Source of the DNA: Kribbella rubisoli
GTDB taxonomy: Bacteria > Actinomycetota > Actinomycetes > Propionibacteriales > Kribbellaceae
Assembly (NCBI RefSeq): GCF_004217145.1
Contig: NZ_SHKR01000013.1
Coordinates: 186,001-250,000, forward strand
Length of the DNA stretch: 64,000 nt
Reading direction: 5' to 3'
The notes beneath the pieces are model-generated. The model ran no database searches and was not told the origin of the DNA. It was given only the letters and a program-made list of their open reading frames with translations. Below, piece after piece: positions 16,053-23,431 of the stretch (its first letter is position 1; every line of letters begins with the position of its first letter). A program made the translations under genes and the position numbers.

Positions 16053-16574
16053 ATGAGTACGACAGCAGGCGTGTCGGCCGGTGAGATCGCCGTCCGCAGC
16101 ATCCTGATCACGGCCGACGGGGACCGGTCCGACTTCGACGAGCTGATCCATCCGCACGCGGAGAACCGTGAGGGCAAGGTCGAGCCGCCGGAGTGCCGCA
16201 TCGGTGGACCGGCGGGGTTCTACGCCACCGCGCTGTGGCTGCGCGCCGCGTTCGACGCACTGGCCTACGAGATCCATCATGTCGTTGCTGATGGCAACTT
16301 GGTCGCGGTGAACACGACGATGAGCGGGCGGCACGTGGCGCCGTTCGTCGTCTACACGCCGGACGGCGAGGTGGACACGGCGTTCCCGCCGACCGGGAAG
16401 ACGTTCGCGATCACGCAGTCGCACTGGTTCCGGATCGAGGACGGGAAGGTTGCCGAGCACTGGGCCAACCGCGACGACCTCGGCCAGGCGCAGCAGCTCG
16501 GCTGGGTGCCGCCGACCCCGGCGTACCTGTTCCGGATGGCGCGCGCGAAGTCCCGCGCCAAGCGCGCGGCTTAG
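16053..16574 (+). CDS. SnoaL-like polyketide cyclase/ester cyclase family protein (173 aa)
   Basis: NTF2-fold protein of the ester-cyclase type: FDELIHPHAENREGKVEPP near the N-terminus, then VAVNTTMSGRHVAPFVVYTPDGEVDTAFPPTGKTFAITQSHWFRIEDGKVAEHWANRDDLGQAQQLGW, the conserved H-W-F-R-x-x-D-G-K-x-x-E-H-W core of this family. Substrate unknown. It is expressed divergently from a TetR repressor and presumably controlled by it. The gene is followed 3 bases later by a very long hairpin (16577-16666). Confidence 0.85.
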   Translation: MSTTAGVSAGEIAVRSILITADGDRSDFDELIHPHAENREGKVEPPECRIGGPAGFYATALWLRAAFDALAYEIHHVVADGNLVAVNTTMSGRHVAPFVVYTPDGEVDTAFPPTGKTFAITQSHWFRIEDGKVAEHWANRDDLGQAQQLGWVPPTPAYLFRMARAKSRAKRAA

Positions 16575-16576
16575 GG

Positions 16577-16666
16577 CGGATCGCCAGGCCATCACAATCG
16601 GCGCGCAGGCCGCTTCGCACGCGGCCGTCGCCGTGGAGGGAGCGATTGTGATGGCCTGGCGATCCG
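16577..16666. repeat. Perfect 24-bp inverted repeat (long hairpin)
   Basis: Arms at 16577-16600 and 16643-16666 are exact reverse complements over 24 bases, starting CGGATCGCCAGGCC on the left. The 42-base interior carries its own stem GGCCGC-ttcgcac-GCGGCC (16608-16626). It sits between the SnoaL gene stop and the enoyl-CoA-hydratase-like gene. It is too long and perfect for an ordinary terminator in this region and could be a MITE-like repeat, an RNA element or an over-built terminator. No target-site duplication stands out. Confidence 0.8.
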
Positions 16667-16717
16667 GGTGTGATCCAGGGCGCGGCGGTACGACGGTTGT
16701 GCTGGTTGACTGCCCGC

Positions 16718-17485
16718 GTGGACTTTCGGATCGAGCGTGGGGCGGTCGCCCGGCTGGTGATCGACCGGGTCGAGAAGCGGAACGCGCTGACCCGCTCGAT
16801 GTGGGAGGCGCTGCCTGGACTGCTTGCCGAGTTGGCGGATGACGACGAGGTGCAGGTCCTGCTCGTCACCGGCGCCGGCCCGAGCTTCTCGGCCGGCGCG
16901 GACATCCGGGAGCTGATCTCCGGTGACGATCCCGCGGATCCGATGGCCGAACTCCGGGCATCCAACCTGCGGGCGCAGGCGGCGTTGCGGGAGTTCCCGA
17001 AGCCGACGATCGCGGTCGTTCGCGGGCACTGCATCGGCGGCGGTCTGGAGATCGCGGTGAACTGCGACTTCCGGTTCGCCGCCCGCGATGCGAGTTTCGG
17101 GGTCACGCCGGCCCGGATCGGAGTGGTTTATCCGCCGGCCGCGATCAAGGTCCTGCTCGACCTGGTCGGACCGGCAACAACGAAGTACCTGCTCTTCAGT
17201 GGTGAGTTGCTGACCGCGGATGAGGCCGAGCTGAAGGGGTTGGTCGATCGGGTGGCCGACGATCCGATGGCGGCGGCCGAGGCGTTTGCGGAGACGCTGG
17301 TGTCGCGGTCGCAGCTGACGATCCGCTCGGCCAAGGAGTCGGTGAACGCTCTGTTGGCGGGCGAGAACGCCGATGCGGCAGCGGTACGGCGGTATCGCGA
17401 GACGATCGCGTCGGGTGAACTCGCGGAAGGCATCGAGGCCTTCACGCAGAAGCGGTCACCCGAGTTCGTCTGGCATCCCCGCTGA
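16718..17485 (+). CDS. Enoyl-CoA hydratase/isomerase family protein (255 aa), altered active site
   Basis: Crotonase fold: LVIDRVEKRNALTRSMWEAL, oxyanion loop FSAGADIRELI, GHCIGGGLEIAVNCDFRFAARDASFGVTPARIGVVYPP. In classical enoyl-CoA hydratase one catalytic Glu lies in GG-x-E-L and the other in P-E-x-x-L-G; here the second site is P-A-R-I-G, so the second Glu is missing. It is probably not a standard beta-oxidation hydratase and may be an isomerase or a decarboxylase-type member. GTG 16718 begins VDFRIERGAVARL, the usual first strand; an earlier GTG (16670) would overlap the hairpin. It overlaps the convergent DGPF gene by 30 bases. Confidence 0.82.
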   Translation: MDFRIERGAVARLVIDRVEKRNALTRSMWEALPGLLAELADDDEVQVLLVTGAGPSFSAGADIRELISGDDPADPMAELRASNLRAQAALREFPKPTIAVVRGHCIGGGLEIAVNCDFRFAARDASFGVTPARIGVVYPPAAIKVLLDLVGPATTKYLLFSGELLTADEAELKGLVDRVADDPMAAAEAFAETLVSRSQLTIRSAKESVNALLAGENADAAAVRRYRETIASGELAEGIEAFTQKRSPEFVWHPR

Positions 17486-17818
17486 GATCAGCGTGCCGCG
17501 GAGCTCGACCCGGTCGCCGGCCGCGGCCGAGACCAGTGACGCGATCGCCTGGGCTCGCTCGTCGTCGACGGCGTCGACCAGGAAATACCCGGCGAGCTGC
17601 TCCTTCGCTTCGCCGAACGGCCCGTCGGTGACGACCTGCTCGCCGTCGCGGATCTGCACGATCCGGCCTTCCTCGGGCGGCAGCAGGCCCTCGGAGCTGA
17701 CCAGCTCGCCGGACTCGTCGAGCTGACGCTTGAGCCGCGTCAGGCGGACGACGCCCTGCTGGTCCTCTTCGGTCCAGGTGCGGTCGAGGTTGCGGAAGAT
17801 CATCACGACGTACTTCAT
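17456..17818 (-). CDS. YCII/DGPF-domain protein (120 aa)
   Basis: MKYVVMIFRNLDRTWTEEDQ opens the YCII fold, and GEQVVTDGPFGEAKEQLAGYFLVDAVDDERA carries the D-G-P-F motif that names the family. Family members accompany ECF42 sigma factors, but here no sigma gene is adjacent. The ATG at 17818 is followed upstream by a hairpin terminator that isolates it from the small membrane gene. It is convergent with the enoyl-CoA-hydratase-like gene, overlapping by 30 bases. The biochemical role is unknown. Confidence 0.9.
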   Translation of the reverse strand: MKYVVMIFRNLDRTWTEEDQQGVVRLTRLKRQLDESGELVSSEGLLPPEEGRIVQIRDGEQVVTDGPFGEAKEQLAGYFLVDAVDDERAQAIASLVSAAAGDRVELRGTLISAGMPDELG

Positions 17819-17847
17819 GGGTTCACCGTAGCGACGGGGACGGACAG

Positions 17848-17876
17848 AACCCCGCGGACTCGTGGTCCGCGGGGTT
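17848..17876. terminator. Strong hairpin terminator
   Basis: AACCCCGCGGAC-tcgtg-GTCCGCGGGGTT is a perfect 12-bp stem with a 5-base loop. It follows the stop of the 51-aa membrane protein gene (minus strand) and lies before the DGPF gene start. The stem ends in A/T, so it can act in both directions. Confidence 0.88.
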
Positions 17877-17898
17877 CGGCCGTTCAGGTCGGGGTGGA

Positions 17899-18054
17899 TC
17901 AGTACCAGTGCCGGCGGCCGCCGACAGCACGGCCCGTCGATCCGAGCAGGAAGAGCACCGCTCCGACTACCAGCAACACAATCCCGATGGTCCACAGGAT
18001 CGGGATACTCAGCAAGAATCCCAGAATCAGCAGGATCAAACCGAGGATGAGCAT
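17899..18054 (-). CDS. DUF6131-type small membrane protein (51 aa)
   Basis: ATG at 18054 with AGGAGG 4 bases upstream opens a 51-codon frame. The product begins MLILGLILLILGFLLSIPIL, then WTIGIVLLVVGAVLFLLG, and ends GRAVGGRRHWY. Two hydrophobic helices and the conserved tail G-G-R-R-H-W-Y are the pattern of the DUF6131/hydrophobic small-protein family found widely in actinobacteria. Function unknown. It is too short for the usual gene-length cut-off and is easily missed. A terminator follows at 17848-17876. Confidence 0.88.
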   Translation of the reverse strand: MLILGLILLILGFLLSIPILWTIGIVLLVVGAVLFLLGSTGRAVGGRRHWY

Positions 18055-18141
18055 GAAGCCTCCTTCTCAAGGGCCGCCGGGCGGTCGCTGGCGGCCACAG
18101 GAACCCGGTGCCCAGGCCTAACCTCCAACGAGTGTTTGAGT

Positions 18142-19536
18142 TCAGGATGCGACGGGCTCAAGCCGCAGTGAGCGTTTGCGGGTGAGCAGCAGGCCGCATC
18201 CGGCCAGACCGATCGCGATGAACAACCACACTGTCGCGAACGCGATCCGGTACCCGTGTGTCAGGCCGACCGGCGTCGCGCCCGACGTACTGGCTGTGGC
18301 GACAGCTGAGACTGCCGCGACGCCGACCGCACCGCCGATCTGGAAGCTGGCGTTCTGCAGGCCGGACGCGACGCCGGAGTCCTCGCCCGGTACGTCGCTG
18401 AGTGCGGCGATCGAACCTGCGACCGTTCCGGCACCCAGCCCGGCGCCGAAGATCGTCAGGCCCCAGAAGGCCAGCTCGAAGTACCCGGAGTCCACGGTCA
18501 GCTGCGTCATGAGCGTCGTACCGACTCCGGCGATCAGCAGCGACACAGACGCGACCCAGCGCGGGCCGACACGTGTGACGAGGTGCTGGCCGATGATCGA
18601 CCCGACGACCGCGGCAGCCGCGAGTACGGCGGACATGAGGCCGTAGCGGATCGCTGACACACCTAGAGCCAGCTGGGCGTACTGCGTATAGACGAAGTTC
18701 AGTCCGAACGCCGCCAGGCCCCAGGCGATCGTGATGAGGTTGCCGCCGACAAGCGCTCTCGAGCGGAAGATCCGCAGCGGTACGAGCGGCGCCGCGGATC
18801 GCTTCTCCACCAGGACGAACGCTGCGAACAGGACGGCCGAGAGGACGACGAGCAGTGCGGTCCGGAGTGCCGAGGACTCAGGTGCCTCGATGACGGAGTA
18901 CACGAGGACGATGAGTGCCGCAGTGACTGTGACCGCGCCGGCGACGTCGAAACCGCGGCGTCCTGGTCCACGGCTGTCCATCAGCAGCGTGGGTGCGAGT
19001 ACGACGACCAGGAGGCAGACCGGCACGTTGATGAAGAAGATCCACTGCCAGCCGAGTCCGTCCGTCACCGGTCCGCCGATGAGCGACCCCGCCGTACCTC
19101 CGACTCCGCTGGTCGCGCCCCAGATGCCGAGCGCCTTGTTGCGGTCCGGACCGGACGGGAAGGTCGTCATCACGATCGACAACGCACTCGGTGCCAGTAC
19201 GGCGGCCGCCGCGCCCTGCAGCCCCCGCGCGAGGACCAGCGCGTCACCGCTCCACGCGAACCCGCACAGCAGCGAGGACCCGGCGAACAAGAGCAGTCCG
19301 GTCATGAAGACCCGCCGGCGACCCAGGAGGTCCGAGATCCGCCCGCCGAGGAGCAGGAGGCCGCCGAACATCAGCGCGTACCCACTGGGCACCCACTGCA
19401 CGCCACCGGTCGAGAACGTCAGTTCGCGCTCGATCGACGGGACGGCGACCAGCACGATCGACGCGTCCAGAATGATCATGAACCCGGTCAGACAGAGCAA
19501 AGCCAGCGCCAGCCAGCGTTTCGAATGCGAAACCAT
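18142..19536 (-). CDS. MFS drug-efflux transporter, DHA2 type (14 TM, 464 aa)
   Basis: The start WLALALLCLTGFMIILDASIVLVAVPSIERELTFS is the DHA2 helix-1 pattern with D-x-x-I-V-N/A-x-A-L-P-type signature (LDASIVLVAVPSI), followed by WVPSGYALMFGGLLLLGGRISDLLGRRR (motif A region) and repeated TM helices up to 14. It likely exports drugs or toxic metabolites by proton antiport. ATG 19536 begins MVSHSKRW; the longer open frame upstream is noise. It ends in RKRSLRLEPVAS in the cytoplasm. It is transcribed away from the DGPF/ECF42 pair. Confidence 0.9.
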   Translation of the reverse strand: MVSHSKRWLALALLCLTGFMIILDASIVLVAVPSIERELTFSTGGVQWVPSGYALMFGGLLLLGGRISDLLGRRRVFMTGLLLFAGSSLLCGFAWSGDALVLARGLQGAAAAVLAPSALSIVMTTFPSGPDRNKALGIWGATSGVGGTAGSLIGGPVTDGLGWQWIFFINVPVCLLVVVLAPTLLMDSRGPGRRGFDVAGAVTVTAALIVLVYSVIEAPESSALRTALLVVLSAVLFAAFVLVEKRSAAPLVPLRIFRSRALVGGNLITIAWGLAAFGLNFVYTQYAQLALGVSAIRYGLMSAVLAAAAVVGSIIGQHLVTRVGPRWVASVSLLIAGVGTTLMTQLTVDSGYFELAFWGLTIFGAGLGAGTVAGSIAALSDVPGEDSGVASGLQNASFQIGGAVGVAAVSAVATASTSGATPVGLTHGYRIAFATVWLFIAIGLAGCGLLLTRKRSLRLEPVAS

Positions 19537-19707
19537 CAGAAATCTCCAGTACGCCGGGACGCCCCGGCTGAGCGTCACTCGGTGGAGACGTCGGTGCTGA
19601 TCGGCAGGAGTTCGACATTCTGGATCTGTCGAAGTTCGGTCGCCTTGTTTCGACGTACCGAGTGACAGGGGGTCACAGGGGCCTCCGCGAGGGACAGGAT
19701 GGTGCCT

Positions 19708-20070
19708 GTGAAGTACATGCTGCTGATCTACAGCAACCCGGAGAGCTGGGCGAGCCTGTCCGCCGAGCAACGCGAAGGACTGACCACTGCGCACGAGACG
19801 CTGGCGCGGGAGCTCACCGAGCAGGGCCTCCTGGTCAGTGCGGCCGGTCTGGCCGACCCGATCACCACGCGGACCGTGCAGGTGCGTGACGACACCACGA
19901 CCACGACGGACGGGCCGTATGCCGAGGCCAAGGAGCACCTGGCCGGGTTCTACCTGGTGGAGTGCGACGACATCGACCAGGCGATCGGGTACGCCGCCCG
20001 GATGCCGGACGCGGAGTACGTCGCGGTAGAAGTGCGACCTGTGATGGATGCGTCTGGACTAGAGATGTGA
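19708..20070 (+). CDS. YCII/DGPF-domain protein paired with ECF42 sigma (120 aa)
   Basis: MKYMLLIYSNPESWASLSAEQ is the usual start of this family, and TTTTDGPYAEAKEHLAGFYLVECDDIDQAIGYAARMP carries the D-G-P-(F/Y) motif. The GTG at 19708 gives the canonical start; an ATG 9 bases earlier is possible. Its stop TGA is overlapped by the GTG of the sigma gene (20067), a 4-base GTGA junction. In ECF42 clusters DGPF proteins are co-transcribed targets of the sigma factor; no anti-sigma gene is present, as usual. Confidence 0.92.
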   Translation: MKYMLLIYSNPESWASLSAEQREGLTTAHETLARELTEQGLLVSAAGLADPITTRTVQVRDDTTTTTDGPYAEAKEHLAGFYLVECDDIDQAIGYAARMPDAEYVAVEVRPVMDASGLEM

Positions 20071-21293
20071 GCGAGTTCGATCTGCTGCTTCGGGAGCAGG
20101 CGCCGCAGGTGCTGAGCGCGCTGGTCCGGCACTACGGGCACTTCGACCTGGCCGAAGAGGCGGTCCAGGAGGCTCTGCTCGCGGCCACGCAGCAGTGGCC
20201 GAGTGAGGGCGTGCCGGACAACCCACGCGGTTGGCTGATCCGCGTCGGGTCGCGGCGGCTGACCGATCTGCTGCGCAGCGAGTCGGCCCGACGACGGCGT
20301 GAGGAGAACGCGGCCCACCTCGCAGCCCCGGAGGAGTTCGTTGCCTCAGGCCCGGAGATCGACGATCCGGGTGGCCGGGACGACACGCTGACGCTGTTGT
20401 TCCTCTGCTGCCACCCGGCGTTGTCGCCGGCCTCGCAGATCGCCCTGACGCTGCGTGCGGTCGGTGGTCTCACGACCGCGCAGATCGCCGCCGCGTTTTT
20501 GGTGCCGGAGGCAACGATGGCGCAGCGGATCAGCCGGGCGAAGCGGAGCATCAAGCAGGCAGGTAGCTCGTTCGAGATGCCGCCCGAGGCGGAGCGGGAC
20601 GAGCGGATGGGCGCCGTACTGCATGTGCTCTACCTGATCTTCAACGAGGGCTACACCGCGTCATCCGGTACGTCGCTGCACAGCGCGGAGCTCACTACAG
20701 AAGCGATCCGGCTGGTGCGCGGCGTACGGAAGCTGCTGCCGGATGACGGTGAGGTGGCCGGGCTCTTGGCGCTGATGCTGCTCACTGACGCGCGTCGTCC
20801 GGCGCGGACCGGGGCGGAGGGGTCACTGATTCCCTTGGCCGAGCAGGACCGGTCGAAGTGGAACAAGGCGACCATCGTCGAGGGTGAGGCGCTGGTGACC
20901 GATGCGCTGTCCCGGTCGCAGCTGGGTCCGTACCAGGTGCAGGCCGCTATCGCTGCAGTGCATGACACGGCTGAGCATGCAGACGACACCGACTGGCGGC
21001 AGATCGTCGCGCTGTACGACGTACTCGAGCAGTTGGTCGACAACCCGATGGTGAAGCTCAACCATGCGGTCGCTGTCGCTATGGCGGTCGGTCCGAAGGA
21101 GGGGCTCGCCGTACTCGAGCCGCTCGAGGCGGACGACCGCATGAACCACCGGCTGGAGGCAGTGCGCGCGCATCTGCTCGAGATGTCCGGTGACACTGCT
21201 GCAGCGCGGGAGAGCTACCTGCTGGCAGCCCGTCGTACGACGAGTGTGCCGGAACGGAACTACCTACAGTCGAAAGCGGACCGGTTAGCCTGA
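20067..21293 (+). CDS. ECF42-type sigma factor (SigI-like, 408 aa)
   Basis: Sigma domains: VLSALVRHYGHFDLAEEAVQEALLAATQQWPSEGVPDNPRGWLIRVGSRRLTDLLR (region 2) and LSPASQIALTLRAVGGLTTAQIAAAFLVPEATMAQRISRAKRSIK (region 4). The C-terminal half is a TPR-like extension with FNEGYTASSG, LGPYQVQAAIAAVHD and LNHAVAVAMAVGPKEGL, which replaces an anti-sigma factor in ECF42. It shares a GTGA junction with the DGPF gene. The C-terminal pattern is repeated in the partial gene at 63517, so at least two ECF42 factors occur in this stretch. Confidence 0.95.
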   Translation: MSEFDLLLREQAPQVLSALVRHYGHFDLAEEAVQEALLAATQQWPSEGVPDNPRGWLIRVGSRRLTDLLRSESARRRREENAAHLAAPEEFVASGPEIDDPGGRDDTLTLLFLCCHPALSPASQIALTLRAVGGLTTAQIAAAFLVPEATMAQRISRAKRSIKQAGSSFEMPPEAERDERMGAVLHVLYLIFNEGYTASSGTSLHSAELTTEAIRLVRGVRKLLPDDGEVAGLLALMLLTDARRPARTGAEGSLIPLAEQDRSKWNKATIVEGEALVTDALSRSQLGPYQVQAAIAAVHDTAEHADDTDWRQIVALYDVLEQLVDNPMVKLNHAVAVAMAVGPKEGLAVLEPLEADDRMNHRLEAVRAHLLEMSGDTAAARESYLLAARRTTSVPERNYLQSKADRLA

Positions 21294-21297
21294 GGGT

Positions 21298-21963
21298 GTG
21301 GATCTGACCAGAGCCTCGCTCCTGCGGGAGATGCTGAGCGGCACTGAGCTGGGGAGCCGGACTACGGCGTTCGGCTATGCACTGCGACGGTTCACGACCA
21401 GACGCAGTGGGCTCATGCTGTTCGGACCTGTCGACGACGAGCCGTGGCACCTGACCGCGCATCTGGACGACGAGCTCCACCGGGCCGGCATCGAGGACGC
21501 ACGGCCGTCACTGGTCCGCTGGGCACCGGCACCGGGCGCACCGCCGCACCTGGCGATCGGTCTGGACCGGCTGCGGGACGCTGGTCGTGGTGAGTCGCTG
21601 CTGGTGGTCGCCGAGGACAATCCGGCTGATACGTTGCTGGAGCGCGTCAGCGACGTACGCCGCCGCGGTACGACGATCTTCAGCATCGGCAACGGCGACA
21701 AGGAGCTGATGTCGCTCAGCCACGAGACGCTCGTACCGGAGCTGCTGGTGCCGGACGGGTTCGGGTGGAGAAGCCGGTCGCTCGGGTACGACCACGACGA
21801 GCCGCAGTCGGCGTTGACCGACGTAGAGCCGCAGACCGACGAGAGCTTCGAAATGGCGCAGCACCTGGTCAGCTTGGCCGCTGCAGATGAGGAGGCCGGC
21901 CGCTCCGGTTGGCGCCGCCGCCTCCGGACTGCCATCGAGCGCCTGAGCGGCGAGCCGGCCTAG
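21298..21963 (+). CDS. Hypothetical protein (221 aa)
   Basis: GTG start, 4 bases after the ECF42 stop, so it is in the same operon. The middle (ESLLVVAEDNPADTLLERVSDVRRRGTTIFSIGNGDKELMSLSHETL) looks like a Rossmann-like/SIS-type strand-helix repeat, with the P-loop-like GNGDKELMS possibly binding a sugar phosphate, but I cannot name the family. The C-terminus is acidic then basic. No signal peptide or TM segment. Being tied to ECF42 suggests a role in the same stress response; that is inference. Confidence 0.7.
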   Translation: MDLTRASLLREMLSGTELGSRTTAFGYALRRFTTRRSGLMLFGPVDDEPWHLTAHLDDELHRAGIEDARPSLVRWAPAPGAPPHLAIGLDRLRDAGRGESLLVVAEDNPADTLLERVSDVRRRGTTIFSIGNGDKELMSLSHETLVPELLVPDGFGWRSRSLGYDHDEPQSALTDVEPQTDESFEMAQHLVSLAAADEEAGRSGWRRRLRTAIERLSGEPA

Positions 21964-22517
21964 CTGTCGAGGTACAGCGCGGCCAGCCGCGGTAGGTGAG
22001 TCACGAGATCGTCTTCGTCGTCGAAGTCGATCTCCTCACCGGCCGGCATGTCCGGTGTGTCCGGGGCGTCCGCGTCAACGGCCTTCCAGTACGCCGCTTC
22101 GTCGCCAGTCACGTTCTTGTACGCGTGACTGCCGACGTGCAGCATCCCTTCGCCGTCGAACCCTTCGAACCCCTCCGGCCGATCCTCGTCGACCACGTCC
22201 GCGAGCGAGTCCGGCCCCGCCAGCGCGGCGTCCCAGATCTCCCGCCCCTGGGCGATCAACCACCCGCGGAACGAATCGAACCCGTCCTCCGAAGCACCGG
22301 AGTTGATCAGGTACGCCGCCGCCCACAGGTCCCACCGGTACGACTCGACCTGCAACCGCGCGAACTCGACCCCGAACGCCGCGATCTCCTCGGCCTGCGC
22401 CGCACCCAGCGCCTTGGTCAACGCGTCCGCAACCCCGTCCGGATCAGCCACGGTGTCATCCACCGAGGCCCGAGCATCCTCGACAAGACCCCAGAACCCA
22501 TCCCTGTCCACCCCCAA
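21960..22517 (-). CDS. DUF4240-domain protein (185 aa)
   Basis: MGVDRDGFWGLVEDARASV at the start, SYRWDLWAAAYLINSGASEDGFDSFRGWLIAQGREIWDAALAGPDSLADVV in the middle are the signature of DUF4240, which is related to WGR-like and SMI1-type small proteins and often found near immunity genes. It ends with an acidic tail FDDEDD. The stop overlaps the convergent hypothetical gene by 4 bases. Biochemical role unknown. Confidence 0.85.
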   Translation of the reverse strand: MGVDRDGFWGLVEDARASVDDTVADPDGVADALTKALGAAQAEEIAAFGVEFARLQVESYRWDLWAAAYLINSGASEDGFDSFRGWLIAQGREIWDAALAGPDSLADVVDEDRPEGFEGFDGEGMLHVGSHAYKNVTGDEAAYWKAVDADAPDTPDMPAGEEIDFDDEDDLVTHLPRLAALYLDS

Positions 22518-22551
22518 ACCATCTCACCCACCCAGGGTCCAACGGGAGGGG

Positions 22552-23355
22552 TCAGATGCTGTGGGCGAAGGTCCGCAGTACCGGAGCGAGTGTGCTGGGC
22601 TCGGTGCTGTGGTTTTCGCCGGGGATGGCGTTGAGGGTGGCGCTGGGGAGTTGGGTGGCTACGGCTTGGGCGCCGGAGGACAAGGCGGGCCAGGTTTTGT
22701 CGCCGTGGAGGACCAGGACGGGGAGTTTTACCGTGGACCAGCGGTCGTCGGGGAGGGGGTTGCCGGACATGGTGGTGCCCATGATGCGGCCGTCGTAGGC
22801 GATGGTGTGGGCGATCTCCTCGACGGGAGCCCAGTACGGGGACTGCTTCATTCCGGCGACGGCTTCGGCGGGGAGGCCGGCGGCGGCGGTCATGAAGAGT
22901 TCGGCGGCCTTGTCGCGGCGGCCCTCGGCTACGAAGGCGTCCAGTTGCTCGACGTAGTCGGATGGGAGCGGCGGTCGTACGTCGTCGACCACGACGGGCG
23001 GCTCGAAGAGGACGAGGCCGGCGATCGGGAGGCCGGCTGCGGCGGCGTCGAGGGCCAGAAGGGCGCCGGACGACCAGCCGAAGAGGATGGCGGGCCGGCC
23101 TGCGTCCTCGATCAGGGCGGCGAGGTCCTCGATCTCGCGCTGGATCGCGTACGGCGCGGTGTCGGTGCTCTGGCCGCGACCGCGCCGGTCGTACACGTAC
23201 GTCTTGAACTCGTCGCTCAACAACTGCCCGACCTCTGCGTTCGCCGGGTTGACGGCGCGGTGCGCGGTGGCGCCGTCGATCAGGATCAGCGGCCGGCCAT
23301 CGCCGTACGCGTCGAAAGCGATCGTGGTGCCGTCGGCGGATTTCACGGTGCTCAT
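22552..23355 (-). CDS. Alpha/beta-hydrolase, TetR-controlled (267 aa)
   Basis: Classical fold: HG-less oxyanion strand ILIDGATAHRAVNP, YDRRGRGQS, nucleophile elbow GWSSGA, acid in LHGDKTWPA and His in IPGENHSTEP at the end. The family resembles HsaD/lactonase-like esterases, substrate unknown. It is divergent from a TetR gene at 23432; the 76-base gap contains an inverted repeat ACTAGAC / GTCTAGT, so the hydrolase is likely repressed by it. Start MSTVKSADG has AGGAGAAGACC upstream. Confidence 0.9.
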   Translation of the reverse strand: MSTVKSADGTTIAFDAYGDGRPLILIDGATAHRAVNPANAEVGQLLSDEFKTYVYDRRGRGQSTDTAPYAIQREIEDLAALIEDAGRPAILFGWSSGALLALDAAAAGLPIAGLVLFEPPVVVDDVRPPLPSDYVEQLDAFVAEGRRDKAAELFMTAAAGLPAEAVAGMKQSPYWAPVEEIAHTIAYDGRIMGTTMSGNPLPDDRWSTVKLPVLVLHGDKTWPALSSGAQAVATQLPSATLNAIPGENHSTEPSTLAPVLRTFAHSI

Positions 23356-23378
23356 GGTCTTCTCCTCATCGGCAGGGA

Positions 23379-23425
23379 ACTAGACCGTACAGTACTCGCG
23401 AGAGAACTGGACTGTCTAGTATGAT
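23379..23425. promoter_or_regulatory. TetR operator and leaderless promoter
   Basis: ACTAGAC (23379-23385) and GTCTAGT (23414-23420) are inverted 7-base arms; inner ACAGT (23389-23393) and ACTGT (23411-23415) repeat the symmetry. The right arm merges with a -10 TATGAT (23420-23425). The ATG of the TetR gene is at 23432, so with a normal 7-base distance the transcript starts at the codon itself. No good -35 is seen. The arrangement TATGAT-N6-ATG is the same as at the ArsR gene (3995-4007). Confidence 0.6.
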
Positions 23426-23431
23426 TTCCGC

